From positions 34,693 through 98,692 of the forward strand of contig JAJYRQ010000009.1 in assembly GCA_021794015.1 (NCBI GenBank): a DNA stretch of 64,000 nt. The letters run 5' to 3'. The position numbers were made by a program, and so were the translations under genes. The stretch comes from Deltaproteobacteria bacterium (lineage in GTDB: Bacteria; Desulfobacterota; Binatia; Binatales; Binataceae). Every line of letters starts with the position of its first letter. Within the stretch, counting starts at the first letter, position 1. Below the pieces are notes generated by a model. That model made no database searches. It was not told the DNA's origin and was given only the letters and a program-made list of their open reading frames with translations. Positions 1 to 9,291 of the stretch are shown in pieces.

Positions 1-185
1 ATCCCGTTGAACGTCGCCTGGCCAAACGACAGAAACCCCATCTCGCCCAGCAGCAGGTTGAAGCCAAGCGCTAAAAGCGCGGCGATCAATACCTGGGCCT
101 CGAGCGTCGGGTAATTCACCGCGGCCGGCGCCGCCAACACCACCAGCGCCAGCACGGCGAACCCTGTGCGCTGTCCGGGCCTCAT
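1..185 (-). CDS. livM: Branched-chain amino acid ABC transporter permease LivM (partial, N-terminus only)
   Basis: Only the first 61 codons are inside the window; the gene runs off the left edge. The visible part has an initial hydrophobic segment (about residues 8-22) followed by FNLLLGEMGFLSFGQ, which matches the conserved N-terminal region of LivM-type permeases of the HAAT family. These form the inner-membrane channel together with LivH and take up leucine, isoleucine, valine or related substrates. The ATG at 183-185 overlaps the TGA stop of the upstream livH gene (ATGA overlap), which fits translational coupling in one operon. Assignment rests on this motif and on the livH neighbour; the transported substrate cannot be read from the sequence. 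Confidence 0.85.
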   Translation of the reverse strand, partial: MRPGQRTGFAVLALVVLAAPAAVNYPTLEAQVLIAALLALGFNLLLGEMGFLSFGQATFNG

Positions 186-1135
186 CGGATGCCGAAAAGC
201 CCCTGCGGGCGTACCAGCAGCACCGCCGCCATCGCCGCAAAAACACCGACCTGGGAGGCCGGCGGGTAGAAAACCGTCATCAGCGCCTGCGTAACGCCTA
301 CCAGCAGGCCGCCTGCCACGGCGCCCGCGAAACTGCCCATGCCTCCGATGACCACCACGACGAAGCTTAGGCCGGTGAGCTGCGTACCCATTGCAGGCTG
401 GCCGCCTCGAACCGGCACAATCAGCGCGCCCGCCAGACCGGCCAGCGCCACGCCAAGGCCGAAGACCACCATGAACAGGCGCGCCACGTCGATTCCGAGG
501 CAGCTCACCATGTCCGGGTCTTCGATGCCGGCCCGGATTATCGCGCCGTAACGCGTGCGCTCGAGCGCCAGCCAGACCGCGGCAATCGTCAGCGCGCCCA
601 CCGCCACCAGAAAAAGACGGTAGTAAGGGAACAGAACCAGCCCCACCTCAACGCCGCCCGCGAAGTAAGACGGAACGTCCACGCTCAGCGAGTCGGCGCC
701 CCACAGGAGAACGATCGTTTCCTGGATAACCAAAACGGCGCCCAAGGTGAACAGGATTTGGTAGACATGACCCGCGCGCGCCAGCCGGCGCAGGAAAAAC
801 GTGTCCACCGCAAGGCCCAGGACGCCTACCGCGATGGGCGCCAGCACAAAGGCAAGCGCGACGCTGCCGCTCTTCTCGGCGACGGTATACGCAAGGTAGG
901 CTCCCAGCGCGTAAAACGCGCCGTGCGCAAAATTTGGTATGTCGAGCATGCCGAAGATGAGCGTCAGGCCCGCCGCCGCCAGCGCGTAGATCATTCCCAG
1001 CACAAGGCCGTTCAAAAGCTGGACCGTAAGCAATGACCACACCTGCAGACCTTCTCCCGGCGGCCGTGGCCGTTCCTGCGGCCTCGCCGCTGTCGCCGCT
1101 GGCGCGCCCGCGATCGGCTCGCGGACTCGGTCCAC
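182..1135 (-). CDS. livH: Branched-chain amino acid ABC transporter permease LivH
   Basis: Inner-membrane permease of the LivHMGF/HAAT family. The protein is almost wholly hydrophobic, with about eight membrane segments, and carries the family patterns LNGLVLGMIYALAAAGLTLI near the N-terminus, DIPNFAHGAFYALGAY, and GGMGSFAGAVAGGLLVG near the C-terminus. The assigned GTG start gives 317 residues, about 25 more than usual; the first 30 residues are Pro/Arg/Ala-rich and unlike the family, so the true start may lie further inside. The gene overlaps livM by four bases. No substrate-binding protein or ATPase gene is visible because the operon continues off the window. Confidence 0.9.
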   Translation of the reverse strand: MDRVREPIAGAPAATAARPQERPRPPGEGLQVWSLLTVQLLNGLVLGMIYALAAAGLTLIFGMLDIPNFAHGAFYALGAYLAYTVAEKSGSVALAFVLAPIAVGVLGLAVDTFFLRRLARAGHVYQILFTLGAVLVIQETIVLLWGADSLSVDVPSYFAGGVEVGLVLFPYYRLFLVAVGALTIAAVWLALERTRYGAIIRAGIEDPDMVSCLGIDVARLFMVVFGLGVALAGLAGALIVPVRGGQPAMGTQLTGLSFVVVVIGGMGSFAGAVAGGLLVGVTQALMTVFYPPASQVGVFAAMAAVLLVRPQGLFGIR

Positions 1136-1366
1136 GGCTCACGCCGGGCCGCCGCGCCTTTGACCCCGGGGACAACAGGGTAGGGCGAGCGCAGTCGCCT
1201 CTGACTCATAGTTGCTAAGCGGCGTCAGGCGCGCAAGCGCGCGAGGTCGGCGGCCTGCCTCTCCGGCTTCTCGACAGTCCAGCGGGATGCCCGACCTGGC
1301 GAAGCCTTCGGTTAGCAGCGCGAAGGCTTCGCCCGCGCTGTTTGCCGGCTGAACCTGCCAGGCTGG

Positions 1367-1372
1367 TACAAT
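1367..1372 (+). promoter_or_regulatory. Possible -10 element (TACAAT) before the sensor gene
   Basis: TACAAT lies 36 bases before the ATG at 1409 in an otherwise GC-rich leader. A TTGCCG sits upstream, but with a 19-base spacer, so this is only a weak promoter candidate for the plus-strand sensor gene. The rest of 1136-1408, between the divergent livH and sensor genes, shows nothing else recognisable. Confidence 0.25.
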
Positions 1373-1408
1373 TAAGTCTCAGGCGCGCGCTGCGCCGCTT
1401 GGGTAAAG

Positions 1409-2542
1409 ATGAACCTTCGCGTAAAGCTGGGAGCGGTCCTGTTCGCGGTGCTGTTGGCCAGTACGGTTGCGCTGGCGTGGGTCGAGGCACATCGCACCCT
1501 GCGCCTGATGGTGGACAGCCTGTCCGCGTCGGGAAGGCTGGTCATCGACCAGACTTTCGAGTTGATGAGGACCTCGCTCGGGCAGGCCCGGGGCGACCTT
1601 TTGGACGCCTTGCGCGGCGACCGGGAAGTGCGGGCTTTTCTGCAGTCTTCGCAGGCGCTGGGCCAGGGCGTGCTCTACGTTCGCATCGAAAAGCCCGGCG
1701 GCGCCGCAGTGGCGGGCACCAACGGGGGCGTGTCGAGCGGCCGCGAGCCCAGGCCGTTTGCCCTGCTCGAGCGCGAGCTGGGGGCGCTTTCGCCGTTTGC
1801 GGTTGTCCGCGCGCTTTCCTCGAACCGAATTTACGAAATGAGCCGCGAGGTCCAGGTCAACGACCGTCCGTTTGTCACCATCAAGGTGGGCTTGTCCACG
1901 GTGCTAATCGCAAGCCGCGTCAGACGCGAGCTGGTGCAAATCGCCCGAGTGGCTGGGGGCGCGCTGGCCGCCAGTCTCGTTGTTAGCATCGTGTTTGTCG
2001 GATTCGTGCTCCGGCCCGTCGCGGCGATCACCTTGGGGGTCGAGCGGCTGTCGACGGGCGAGGATGCCGTGGCGCTGCGCGTAAAGACGCACGACGAACT
2101 GGGCGCATTGGCCGAGAAATTCAACCAGCTTTCGCAGCGGATACGGTCTGACCGCACCCGGTGGGAAAGCGAACGCGGCCAGTTCCTGAATGTTTTCCGC
2201 TCCATAACCGACGGTGTTGTCCTGCTGGACTCGGGCGGTACGGTCTTGTTCGCCAACGCCGAGGCGCAGGGGCGCCTGGGTCTTCCGGCCGGGGGCCTTG
2301 CCGAGGGGAAATCGCTGCGCACCCTGCTGGGTGCCGAGCACCCGGTGTTGCGGCTGGTGGACGCCGTTTGGGGAGCCGGCAGCGAGGTGCATGACGTTCC
2401 GGTGGAGATCGGCCGGCAGGGCTCGGCCGGCCGACTGCTGGTCTCAGTCTCCGCGCTGGGGCAGGGGGCGAATCCGCCGGGCTTGCTGATCGTGCTGCGC
2501 GATTTGGAACCGGTGCAGGAATTGGGACGGGCGCTCGATTAG
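1409..2542 (+). CDS. Truncated sensor histidine kinase, sensor-HAMP-PAS part only
   Basis: The 377-residue product begins with a membrane anchor (about residues 7-24), then an extracytoplasmic sensing region to about 180, a second membrane segment (about 183-204), a HAMP linker (about 205-250, with RPVAAITLGVERLSTGE and DELGALAEKFNQLSQ), and a PAS-like domain (about 255-370, with SITDGVVLLDSGGTVLFANA). It stops at a TAG (2540-2542), exactly where a histidine kinase would enter its dimerisation helix. The same frame continues after the TAG with a recognisable HisKA H-box, so this is the front part of a former kinase. As it stands the protein cannot phosphorylate anything; it may be inactive or a simple membrane sensor remnant. 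Confidence 0.75.
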   Translation: MNLRVKLGAVLFAVLLASTVALAWVEAHRTLRLMVDSLSASGRLVIDQTFELMRTSLGQARGDLLDALRGDREVRAFLQSSQALGQGVLYVRIEKPGGAAVAGTNGGVSSGREPRPFALLERELGALSPFAVVRALSSNRIYEMSREVQVNDRPFVTIKVGLSTVLIASRVRRELVQIARVAGGALAASLVVSIVFVGFVLRPVAAITLGVERLSTGEDAVALRVKTHDELGALAEKFNQLSQRIRSDRTRWESERGQFLNVFRSITDGVVLLDSGGTVLFANAEAQGRLGLPAGGLAEGKSLRTLLGAEHPVLRLVDAVWGAGSEVHDVPVEIGRQGSAGRLLVSVSALGQGANPPGLLIVLRDLEPVQELGRALD

Positions 2543-2791
2543 TCGGGGCGGCTGGCTCGCCTGGGCGGCCTCATCTCGGGCATCGGGCATCAACTGCGCG
2601 GACCGCTCAACGCAATAAGCCTGAAGCTGGAGCTGCTCGGCAACGACGTGACAGAGCGTAGACCCATCGAGCGCCGCCTTGCCTCGATACGCGAAGACAT
2701 CAGGCGCCTGGAAAAATCGCTTAGCGCCATCCGGAAATCCTGGGGGGCACCCCGGTGTTCGTGGGGACACGGGTGCCATTGCGCAACCTAA
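2543..2791 (+). pseudogene. Histidine kinase dimerisation-domain remnant, in frame after the TAG
   Basis: Reading straight on from the TAG gives SGRLARLGGLISGIGHQLRG and then PLNAISLKLELLG, a clear HisKA phosphoacceptor H-box with His at codon 394 counted from the start at 1409. Homology continues through an Arg-rich helix and is lost near 2735, where the frame runs into the DUF433 sequence and ends at TAA (2789-2791). The catalytic ATPase domain is absent. TAG is used as an ordinary stop elsewhere in the window (for example at 19934-19936 and 50870-50872), so recoding is unlikely and this is best read as a nonsense mutation plus a 3' deletion. Confidence 0.75.
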
Positions 2792-2925
2792 TCGATTATT
2801 TGGAGCGGGGACACAGCTTGGACCAGTTCTTCGATGCGTTTGCGTCGGTCCCACGCGAGCAGGCAATCGCGGCGCTCGAGGCCGCGCATGAGGTTTTGAC
2901 GGCACGTGCGCATGCTGCTCGATGA
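2725..2925 (+). pseudogene. DUF433 antitoxin-like gene lacking its 5' end
   Basis: Translation from 2725 gives RHPEILGGTPVFVGTRVPL, then NLIDYLERGHSLDQFFDAFA and SVPREQAIAALEAAHEV, the full hallmark core of the DUF433 family (DNA-binding antitoxins paired with PIN-like toxins). An in-frame TAG at 2722-2724 sits immediately upstream and there is no ATG, so about the first ten residues are missing and the fragment is joined to the histidine kinase remnant. The reading frame ends at TGA 2923-2925, overlapping the downstream DUF5615 gene by 20 bases as intact DUF433-DUF5615 pairs usually do. An internal GTG or TTG start could still yield a shortened protein. Confidence 0.7.
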
Positions 2926-3229
2926 GCAACTCCCGCGCCATCTGGCGCGTGAGCTGACCAGGCACGACGTGCGCACGGTGCAGCAGCAGGGTTGGGCTGG
3001 CCTCAAGAACGGTGAACTCTTGCGGCGGGCGGCCAACGAGGATTCCGAGGTCTTTCTTACCGCCGACCAGAATCCTGAGTACCAGCAGAATCTCGCCCGT
3101 GCGCCGCTTCGCGTGGTGGTTCTGGTTGCGGTGAGTCACGCGCTCGAAGATCTGCTCCCCCTCGTTCCTGGTGCGCTCGCGGCCATCTCCGGCAGCCGTC
3201 CCGGCCAAGTTGTGCGCGTTGCGCGATGA
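2906..3229 (+). CDS. DUF5615 PIN-like toxin of a DUF433/DUF5615 pair
   Basis: The 107-residue protein starts at GTG with MLLDEQLPRHLARELTRHD, the typical opening of DUF5615 (PIN-like, Mut7-C related) proteins. Likely metal-binding acidic residues are D6, E7 and D54, the last in VFLTADQNPEYQQNL. Length and motif order look intact. Family members are presumed RNases kept in check by the upstream DUF433 protein. Here the partner is truncated at its N-terminus, so the toxin is either inactive, weakly expressed, or controlled by a shortened antitoxin. Confidence 0.8.
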   Translation: MRMLLDEQLPRHLARELTRHDVRTVQQQGWAGLKNGELLRRAANEDSEVFLTADQNPEYQQNLARAPLRVVVLVAVSHALEDLLPLVPGALAAISGSRPGQVVRVAR

Positions 3230-3315
3230 CCCGGCTCTTTGAGTTAACGTCGGGAAATCCGGCTAATGTGGGAAATTCCGGGCGATTGCTCCAGCCGGGG
3301 ATAATGGGGATAAAC

Positions 3316-3750
3316 ATGAAGCGCACACAGACGTTGGGTGCGGCGCTTGTGCTGGCGACGATGATCACCGGGTGCGGCAGCAGCTCGGGGGTGTCGACCG
3401 GCGCTGCGTTGTCGGGCGAGGTTGTAGGCGGGGGCGCGCACAACCCCGTCAGCGGCGCGGCTATCACCCTCTACGCGATGGGGAGCAGCGGCTACGGTGT
3501 GGGAAACACTTCGCTGGGCACGGCGACCTCGGACAGTTCGGGTGCGTGGACGACCAACTATAGCTGTCCGTCGGGCAATTCCGGGGTGCAGACCTACGTT
3601 ACCGCGATTGGCGGGGATGCCGGCAGCGGAACGAACAGCGCCATCGGCCTGACGGCGCTTGCCGGGCCGTGCAACGCGCTTAGCTCTTCGAGCTTCGTCA
3701 TGGTGAACGAGCTTGCCACGGTGGCAGCAGAGTGGGCGCTCGCGCAGTGA
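3316..3750 (+). CDS. Small lipoprotein with carboxypeptidase-regulatory-like fold, probably 3' truncated
   Basis: The chosen ATG (3316) gives MKRTQTLGAALVLATMITGC, a lipoprotein signal with lipobox ITGC and a Gly/Ser-rich linker after the Cys. The rest, about residues 35-120, reads like a beta-sandwich unit (LSGEVVGGGAHNPVSGAAIT, LYAMGSSGYG, TSDSSGAWTTNYSCPSG), a style common in long secreted proteins of Acidobacteria and related lineages. The protein stops at 144 residues just after MVNELATVAAEWALAQ, where longer relatives normally continue into beta-propeller repeats. An upstream in-frame start at 3226 is possible but would bury the signal peptide. Function unknown. Confidence 0.6.
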   Translation: MKRTQTLGAALVLATMITGCGSSSGVSTGAALSGEVVGGGAHNPVSGAAITLYAMGSSGYGVGNTSLGTATSDSSGAWTTNYSCPSGNSGVQTYVTAIGGDAGSGTNSAIGLTALAGPCNALSSSSFVMVNELATVAAEWALAQ

Positions 3751-3919
3751 ATATTGCAGACCGTTCCCCGATGAGGAGGAGATTTGTTGCGCCCCTGCCG
3801 GCCAGGCCGAGTTGCTGGTTGCACTGACCATCCCTGCCCCCCCTAGGTCGTCCTACTCGGCTGCCTTCCCACCTGCCGGGCCGCGGCCGCGCCGCTTGGA
3901 TAGCGACGCGCGGAGGCCC

Positions 3920-3970
3920 GCGCGAGGTCCTTCGACTGCGCTCGCAGACTCACTTCGCTCAGGATGACGG
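3920..3970 (+). repeat. Dispersed intergenic repeat (CTTCGCTCAGGATGAC family)
   Basis: Contains CCTTCGACTGCGCTCG and CACTTCGCTCAGGATGACGG. Related copies occur at 4366-4440 and 25047-25100 in this window. On the opposite strand such elements read as the CHPERSEG peptide that appears spuriously in many predicted proteins. Type: REP-like intergenic element; function unknown. Confidence 0.6.
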
Positions 3971-4335
3971 AAGGAGGGGATCACAGCGGGCGGAGGCGGG
4001 CGGCGCGGGCGTTTGGACGATCAGGATTCCCGCGCGCGCGATCGCGGGACTCGATCTGATTGACGATGATCCGGCGCCGCGGTTGGCGGCGCTGCTCACG
4101 AAGGCTGGCATCGAGGATTACAGTGTCGTCTATTCCGGCCTACAGGTGGGGTGAGCAGGAAATTCAGGTTGAGTATCGTAACGCAGAGTGTGCTACGCTT
4201 TGGTTTTTGCCCGCTCGGCCAATCCCGACAGGAAGTAGTTGAGATTTTTCGCGGAGAGCCGCGCGAACAGGGCGGGTTCAATTATTGATACCTGCACAAT
4301 ATAGTTACACGGTCCTCCTCGCTGCGCACTCTCTT

Positions 4336-4440
4336 TGTCATTCCTGCGCGCGCGGCAGCCGCCGTCCGCGGCGTCCCTTCGGCTTCGCTCAGGGCGGGCT
4401 CTGAGGGCCGCCGAAGGACCCTCTGCGGGCGGGAATGACA
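4336..4440. repeat. Inverted-repeat element with TGTCATTCC ends
   Basis: The outer ends TGTCATTCCTGCGCGC (4336-4351) and GCGGGCGGGAATGACA (4425-4440) are inverted copies matching at 13 of 16 positions. The interior contains CCCTTCGGCTTCGCTCAGGG and the complementary-style CCGAAGGACCCTC, so the whole folds as a long hairpin. It has no coding capacity and resembles a small MITE- or REP-like element. Confidence 0.55.
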
Positions 4441-4618
4441 GAAGCGCCCGGGCGGAGCCGAACTGCTGCCACTATATTATGCAATAACCAATAAGTGGAA
4501 TCTCGAATAAGAAATAAAGGACAGTTGTGGACCGCGGCGCATACCGGGTGTTCGCGCTCCGGGCAGTTTTCTTATTCGGCTGCAGATCCGGTCAATCATC
4601 CAGCTGCAGCCCCGCGCC

Positions 4619-4752
4619 GTCGATACAACCTTCAACTCGCCCTTCGGTTTCGCCACCTTCTCTCCGCAAGCCGGCAGCGACGCAGGCGCAACGAGAATGG
4701 TTGTCCAGCCAGACGACAAGATCGTCCTGGCGGGATGGGCTAGACCAACTAT
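4619..4752 (+). pseudogene. Delta-60-repeat protein fragment
   Basis: One frame reads VDTTFNSPFGFATFSPQAGS, then ATRMVVQPDDKIVLAGWAR. This is the diagnostic pattern of delta-60 repeats (DTTF followed by QPDGKIVLAG), found in large secreted beta-propeller proteins. Only one unit is present, with no start codon in this frame and no continuation, so it is a leftover of a larger gene. A hydrophobic stretch ending in LFGC lies just upstream in another frame and may be its frame-shifted lipoprotein signal. Confidence 0.5.
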
Positions 4753-4984
4753 AAGAGCGCCCGCCTGGGTGAGGCGCTTGCGCCGAGGTATGTCACTTTC
4801 GGTCTGCGTCACGTCAGTGAAAAGCGGAGGGCCGCCGCGCTAAGGTAGGAGCGCTTCTTTTTCGCGGCTCGTACTGGCGGGGCGTACAAAAGATGCCGGC
4901 TTGGGGGAGCGTTTTGCACAAAACTTGGCATCTATTTGGCGCCGGCGGCGCAAACGCGGCTTGGCGCTTGCAGCCCGCTTGGCG

Positions 4985-5011
4985 AAAAAGCCTTGATTTA
5001 GGCGAGGCTTT
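4985..5011 (-). terminator. Rho-independent terminator of the tRNA-Val transcript
   Basis: On the minus strand, just 2 bases past the tRNA CCA end, stem AAAGCCT pairs with AGGCTTT across an 11-base loop and the second arm runs straight into a T tract. Strand, position and T-run all fit transcription termination after the tRNA. Confidence 0.7.
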
Positions 5012-5013
5012 GC

Positions 5014-5088
5014 TGGTGGGCGGTGCAGGGTTCGAACCTGCGACCCCCGGCTTGTAAGGCCGATGCTCTCCCACTGAGCTAACCGCCC
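5014..5088 (-). tRNA. tRNA-Val (anticodon TAC), CCA encoded
   Basis: Minus-strand cloverleaf: acceptor GGGCGGT/ACCGCCC, D arm GCTC-AGTGGGA-GAGC, anticodon stem TCGGC/GCCGG around CTTACAA (anticodon TAC), T arm GCAGG-TTCGAAC-CCTGC, discriminator A and an encoded CCA (5014-5016). It lies directly downstream of the HU gene, a placement common after lon-hup in delta-proteobacterial-type genomes. Confidence 0.97.
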
Positions 5089-5148
5089 TGGAAACGCGGC
5101 TTCACGCCGGGGATCGGAAGGCGCCGGCCCTTGCGCGGCCGCGAAGTT

Positions 5149-5460
5149 TTAGCCCGGCGGCTTTGGCTCAGCCGCGCCGCGTGGTCCTTGGTTCAGAGCG
5201 TCACGAAGCTGCTTGCCGGGCCTAAAACGCGCCGAGCGGCTGGCCGAAATTTCGATCGAGACACCGGTGCGCGGGTTGCGTCCGGTCCGCGCCCGGCGGG
5301 TAGAGACCGCGAAACTGCCGAAGCCCGAGATATTGACGCGCTCGCCCTGCTTGAGCGCCGATACGATTTCGTCGACCACCGTATCGATGATCCCCTCGGC
5401 TTCGGACCGGTTAACTTGGTGCTTGCGCGTCAGGCTTTCGACCAGCTCTGTCTTTGTCAT
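5149..5460 (-). CDS. HU/IHF-family DNA-binding protein
   Basis: Nucleoid protein of the DNABII family that bends DNA as a dimer. From the chosen ATG (5460) it begins MTKTELVESLTRKHQVNRSE and keeps the beta-arm signature GRNPRTG with the intercalating proline; 103 residues, with a short Pro/Gly-rich tail. The ORF extends nine residues upstream, but the motif start is preceded by an AAGGG ribosome-binding site and matches the family. It is downstream of lon in the same direction with an 80-base gap, so it probably shares or closely follows that transcript. HU and IHF-alpha cannot be separated with confidence here. Confidence 0.9.
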   Translation of the reverse strand: MTKTELVESLTRKHQVNRSEAEGIIDTVVDEIVSALKQGERVNISGFGSFAVSTRRARTGRNPRTGVSIEISASRSARFRPGKQLRDALNQGPRGAAEPKPPG

Positions 5461-5540
5461 GGAACCCTTGGCGCCGGCGGCCATCACGCCCGCGCATCCG
5501 TTAAACGCCCGTCGCCTTGAGCCTCTGCTCCGGACGACCC

Positions 5541-8018
5541 TCAGGAAAGCCCGGGCGAGACCGAGGAGTCATCATCGTCGCGGTCCTGCAGTTCGCCGTT
5601 TGCGCCGGCCTTTTCCTCTTCGCCGTCAAAAACCGTCCGGTCGGCGGGAAACCCTATCCTGAAGAAAGCGTCAGGGTCGGCCAGCACCAGGGCATGGCGC
5701 AGCACCTGGTCCATATGTTCGACCTGTACCAGGGTAAGCTTTTTCAGAATCGACGGAGCGATTTCCGGGATGTCTTTGGCGTTTTCCTTGGGGATCAAGA
5801 CGGTGCTGATCCCGCCGCGATGGGCGGCCAGCACTTTTTCCTTGAGGCCGCCGATCGGCAGGACCCGGCCGCGCAAGGTGACCTCGCCCGTCATCGCCAC
5901 CTCGTTGCGCACCGGGGTGCGGCAGAGCGCCGACACCAGGGCGGTTGCCAGTGTGATGCCCGCCGAGGGGCCGTCCTTGGGTGTTGCGCCCTCGGGCACG
6001 TGAATGTGCAGGTCAACCTTCTGGTAGAAACCCGGCTTAAGCCCGAACACCTGGGCGCGCGAACGGACGTAGGAGAGCGCCGCTTGCGCGCTCTCCCGCA
6101 TCACTTCGCCCAACTGGCCGGTAATGATGAGCTTGCCTCGGCCGGGGACGATTGTTACCTCGCAAGTTAGCAGCTCGCCGCCCATCTCGGTCCACGCCAG
6201 CCCCGTAGCCACGCCCACCTGCGGCGAGGTCTCGGCCTGGCCGTAGCGGAAACGCGCAGGTCCCAGGTAACGCGCGGTGTTGGCGCTCGAGACCGTCACC
6301 CGGCCGGGGTGGTCCGACTTGACGACTTCCACCGCCACCTTGCGGCAAATGGTGGCGATCTCCCGCTCCAGGTTGCGCACGCCCGCCTCGCGCGTGTAGC
6401 AGCAAATGATCTTTCGGATGGCGTTGTCGGAAACCTCGATGTGCTCGGGCGTAAGGCCGTTGGCCTCCCGCTGCTTCCTGACCAGGTAGCGCCGCGCGAT
6501 GTGGAGCTTCTCCACCTCGGTGTAGCCCGGAATCCGTATGATCTCCATCCGGTCCTGCAGCGGGCGCGGAATACGGTCCAGGGTGTTGGCTGTGGTGATG
6601 AACATCACCTTGGAAAGGTCGTAGTCGCAGTCCAGGTAGTGGTCGTTGAAAGCGCAGTTCTGCTCCGGGTCAAGCACTTCGAGAAGCGCCGAAGCGGGGT
6701 CGCCCCGGAAGTCGGACGACATCTTGTCGACCTCGTCCAGCAGCATCACCGGGTTGCTGGTCCCTGCCCGCCTTAGCGACTGAACGATCTTGCCCGGCAG
6801 CGCGCCGATGTAAGTGCGCCGATGGCCGCGCACCTCGGCTTCGTCGCGCACTCCGCCAAACGAGACGCGCACGAACTTCCTGCCGGTGGCCCGGGCGATC
6901 GACTTGCCGAGCGAGGTCTTGCCCACCCCGGGCGGCCCGACCAGGCACAGGATGGGCCCTTTCATCTGGCCCACCAAGCTTTGCACGGCGAGGTACTCGA
7001 GGATGCGTTCCTTGACCTTCTCCAGGCCGTAGTGGTCCTCTTCCAGCACCCGCTCGGCCTCGCGGATGTCGAGCCGGTCCTCCGAGTAGTGGAGCCAGGG
7101 CAGCGCCAGGAACCAGTCGAGGTAGTTGCGCACCACGGTGGCCTCGGCCGACATCGGCGACATCATCTTGAGCTTCTTGATTTCGCGCTCGCACTTTTCG
7201 CGCGCCTCGGCCGGCATTTTCTTGGCGCGCAGCTTTTCTTCGAGCTCCTGGATCTCGTTCTTGAACTCGTCCTTTTCGCCCAGCTCCTTCTGGATGGCGC
7301 GCATCTGCTCGTTGAGGTAGTACTCCTTCTGGCTCTTCTCCATCTGCTTCTTGACGCGGGAGCGGATCCGTTTTTCCACTTCCAGGATTTCCAGCTCCGA
7401 GCGCATGAAGCCGAGGATTTTCTCCAGCCGCTCGGCGGGATCGGCGCACTCGAGCAGGGCCTGCTTGTCTTCCAGCTTGATGTTCAGATGGCCGACCAGC
7501 TTGTCGGCCAGGTATCCGGGATCGTCGAGCACGCCGACCGAGGCGGCGACTTCCGGCGGGATGCGCCGGTTAAGCCGCACGTAGTTCTCGAAGGCGGAGT
7601 TGACCGAGCGAATAAGCGCTTCAATTTCGCTGCCGTGCTCGTAGGACTCGTCGATCTCCTCGGCTTCGACCACGAAGTGGTCGCTCTGCGCCAGGTAGCG
7701 GACGACGCGCGCCCGGGCTTTTCCTTCAAGCAGCGCCTTGACGGTTCCGTCGGGCAGACGCAAAAGCTGGACTACGGTGCCCAGGGTGCCGAGCGGGTAG
7801 ATGTCGGCGGGCGTGGGCTCGGTTACCCGCGCGTCCTTCTGTGCCGCCAGCAGGATCGGGCGGGCTTGCGCTTCAGCCACTTCCAGCGCCCGGATCGATC
7901 TCGGGCGCCCGACGAAGATGGGATAAACCTCGTGGGGGAAAACGATCAGTTCACGCAGCGGCAGGAGCGGAGCGGTAACGGTCCGACCCTGGCCCCCGCT
8001 GTTCTTGCGAAAAACCAT
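5541..8018 (-). CDS. lon: ATP-dependent protease La (Lon)
   Basis: Cytoplasmic AAA+ serine protease that degrades misfolded and regulatory proteins. Domains in order: N-terminal substrate-binding domain ([20 protein letters not shown] at about 17-36), coiled-coil region (about 190-290), AAA module with Walker [14 protein letters not shown] near 360 and Walker B-type [10 protein letters not shown], then the protease domain with the catalytic serine in [10 protein letters not shown] (about S685) and lysine in [14 protein letters not shown] (about K728). At 825 residues it is full length; the acidic tail ([18 protein letters not shown]) is an extra. It starts 22 bases after clpX and belongs to the tig-clpX-lon proteostasis cluster. 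Confidence 0.98.
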   Translation of the reverse strand: MVFRKNSGGQGRTVTAPLLPLRELIVFPHEVYPIFVGRPRSIRALEVAEAQARPILLAAQKDARVTEPTPADIYPLGTLGTVVQLLRLPDGTVKALLEGKARARVVRYLAQSDHFVVEAEEIDESYEHGSEIEALIRSVNSAFENYVRLNRRIPPEVAASVGVLDDPGYLADKLVGHLNIKLEDKQALLECADPAERLEKILGFMRSELEILEVEKRIRSRVKKQMEKSQKEYYLNEQMRAIQKELGEKDEFKNEIQELEEKLRAKKMPAEAREKCEREIKKLKMMSPMSAEATVVRNYLDWFLALPWLHYSEDRLDIREAERVLEEDHYGLEKVKERILEYLAVQSLVGQMKGPILCLVGPPGVGKTSLGKSIARATGRKFVRVSFGGVRDEAEVRGHRRTYIGALPGKIVQSLRRAGTSNPVMLLDEVDKMSSDFRGDPASALLEVLDPEQNCAFNDHYLDCDYDLSKVMFITTANTLDRIPRPLQDRMEIIRIPGYTEVEKLHIARRYLVRKQREANGLTPEHIEVSDNAIRKIICCYTREAGVRNLEREIATICRKVAVEVVKSDHPGRVTVSSANTARYLGPARFRYGQAETSPQVGVATGLAWTEMGGELLTCEVTIVPGRGKLIITGQLGEVMRESAQAALSYVRSRAQVFGLKPGFYQKVDLHIHVPEGATPKDGPSAGITLATALVSALCRTPVRNEVAMTGEVTLRGRVLPIGGLKEKVLAAHRGGISTVLIPKENAKDIPEIAPSILKKLTLVQVEHMDQVLRHALVLADPDAFFRIGFPADRTVFDGEEEKAGANGELQDRDDDDSSVSPGLS

Positions 8019-8040
8019 CGCCCAACCCAGACCCGGCCGC

Positions 8041-9291
<1,251 letters not shown>

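Larger units (their letters stand above)
3751..5013. other. Gene-poor, decayed intergenic region
   Basis: About 1.26 kb between the lipoprotein and tRNA-Val. Apart from the two repeats and the delta-60 fragment listed separately, the short open frames here (for example 4060-4242) show no protein-like pattern. Base composition is locally more AT-rich around 4290-4310 and 4475-4520 than in the flanking genes, which suits non-coding or degraded DNA. Confidence 0.5.

Noticed and set aside
1409..2542. TAG as a recoded sense codon in the kinase gene
   Set aside because: TAG terminates other intact genes in this window and the kinase also lacks its ATPase domain, so simple decay explains it better.
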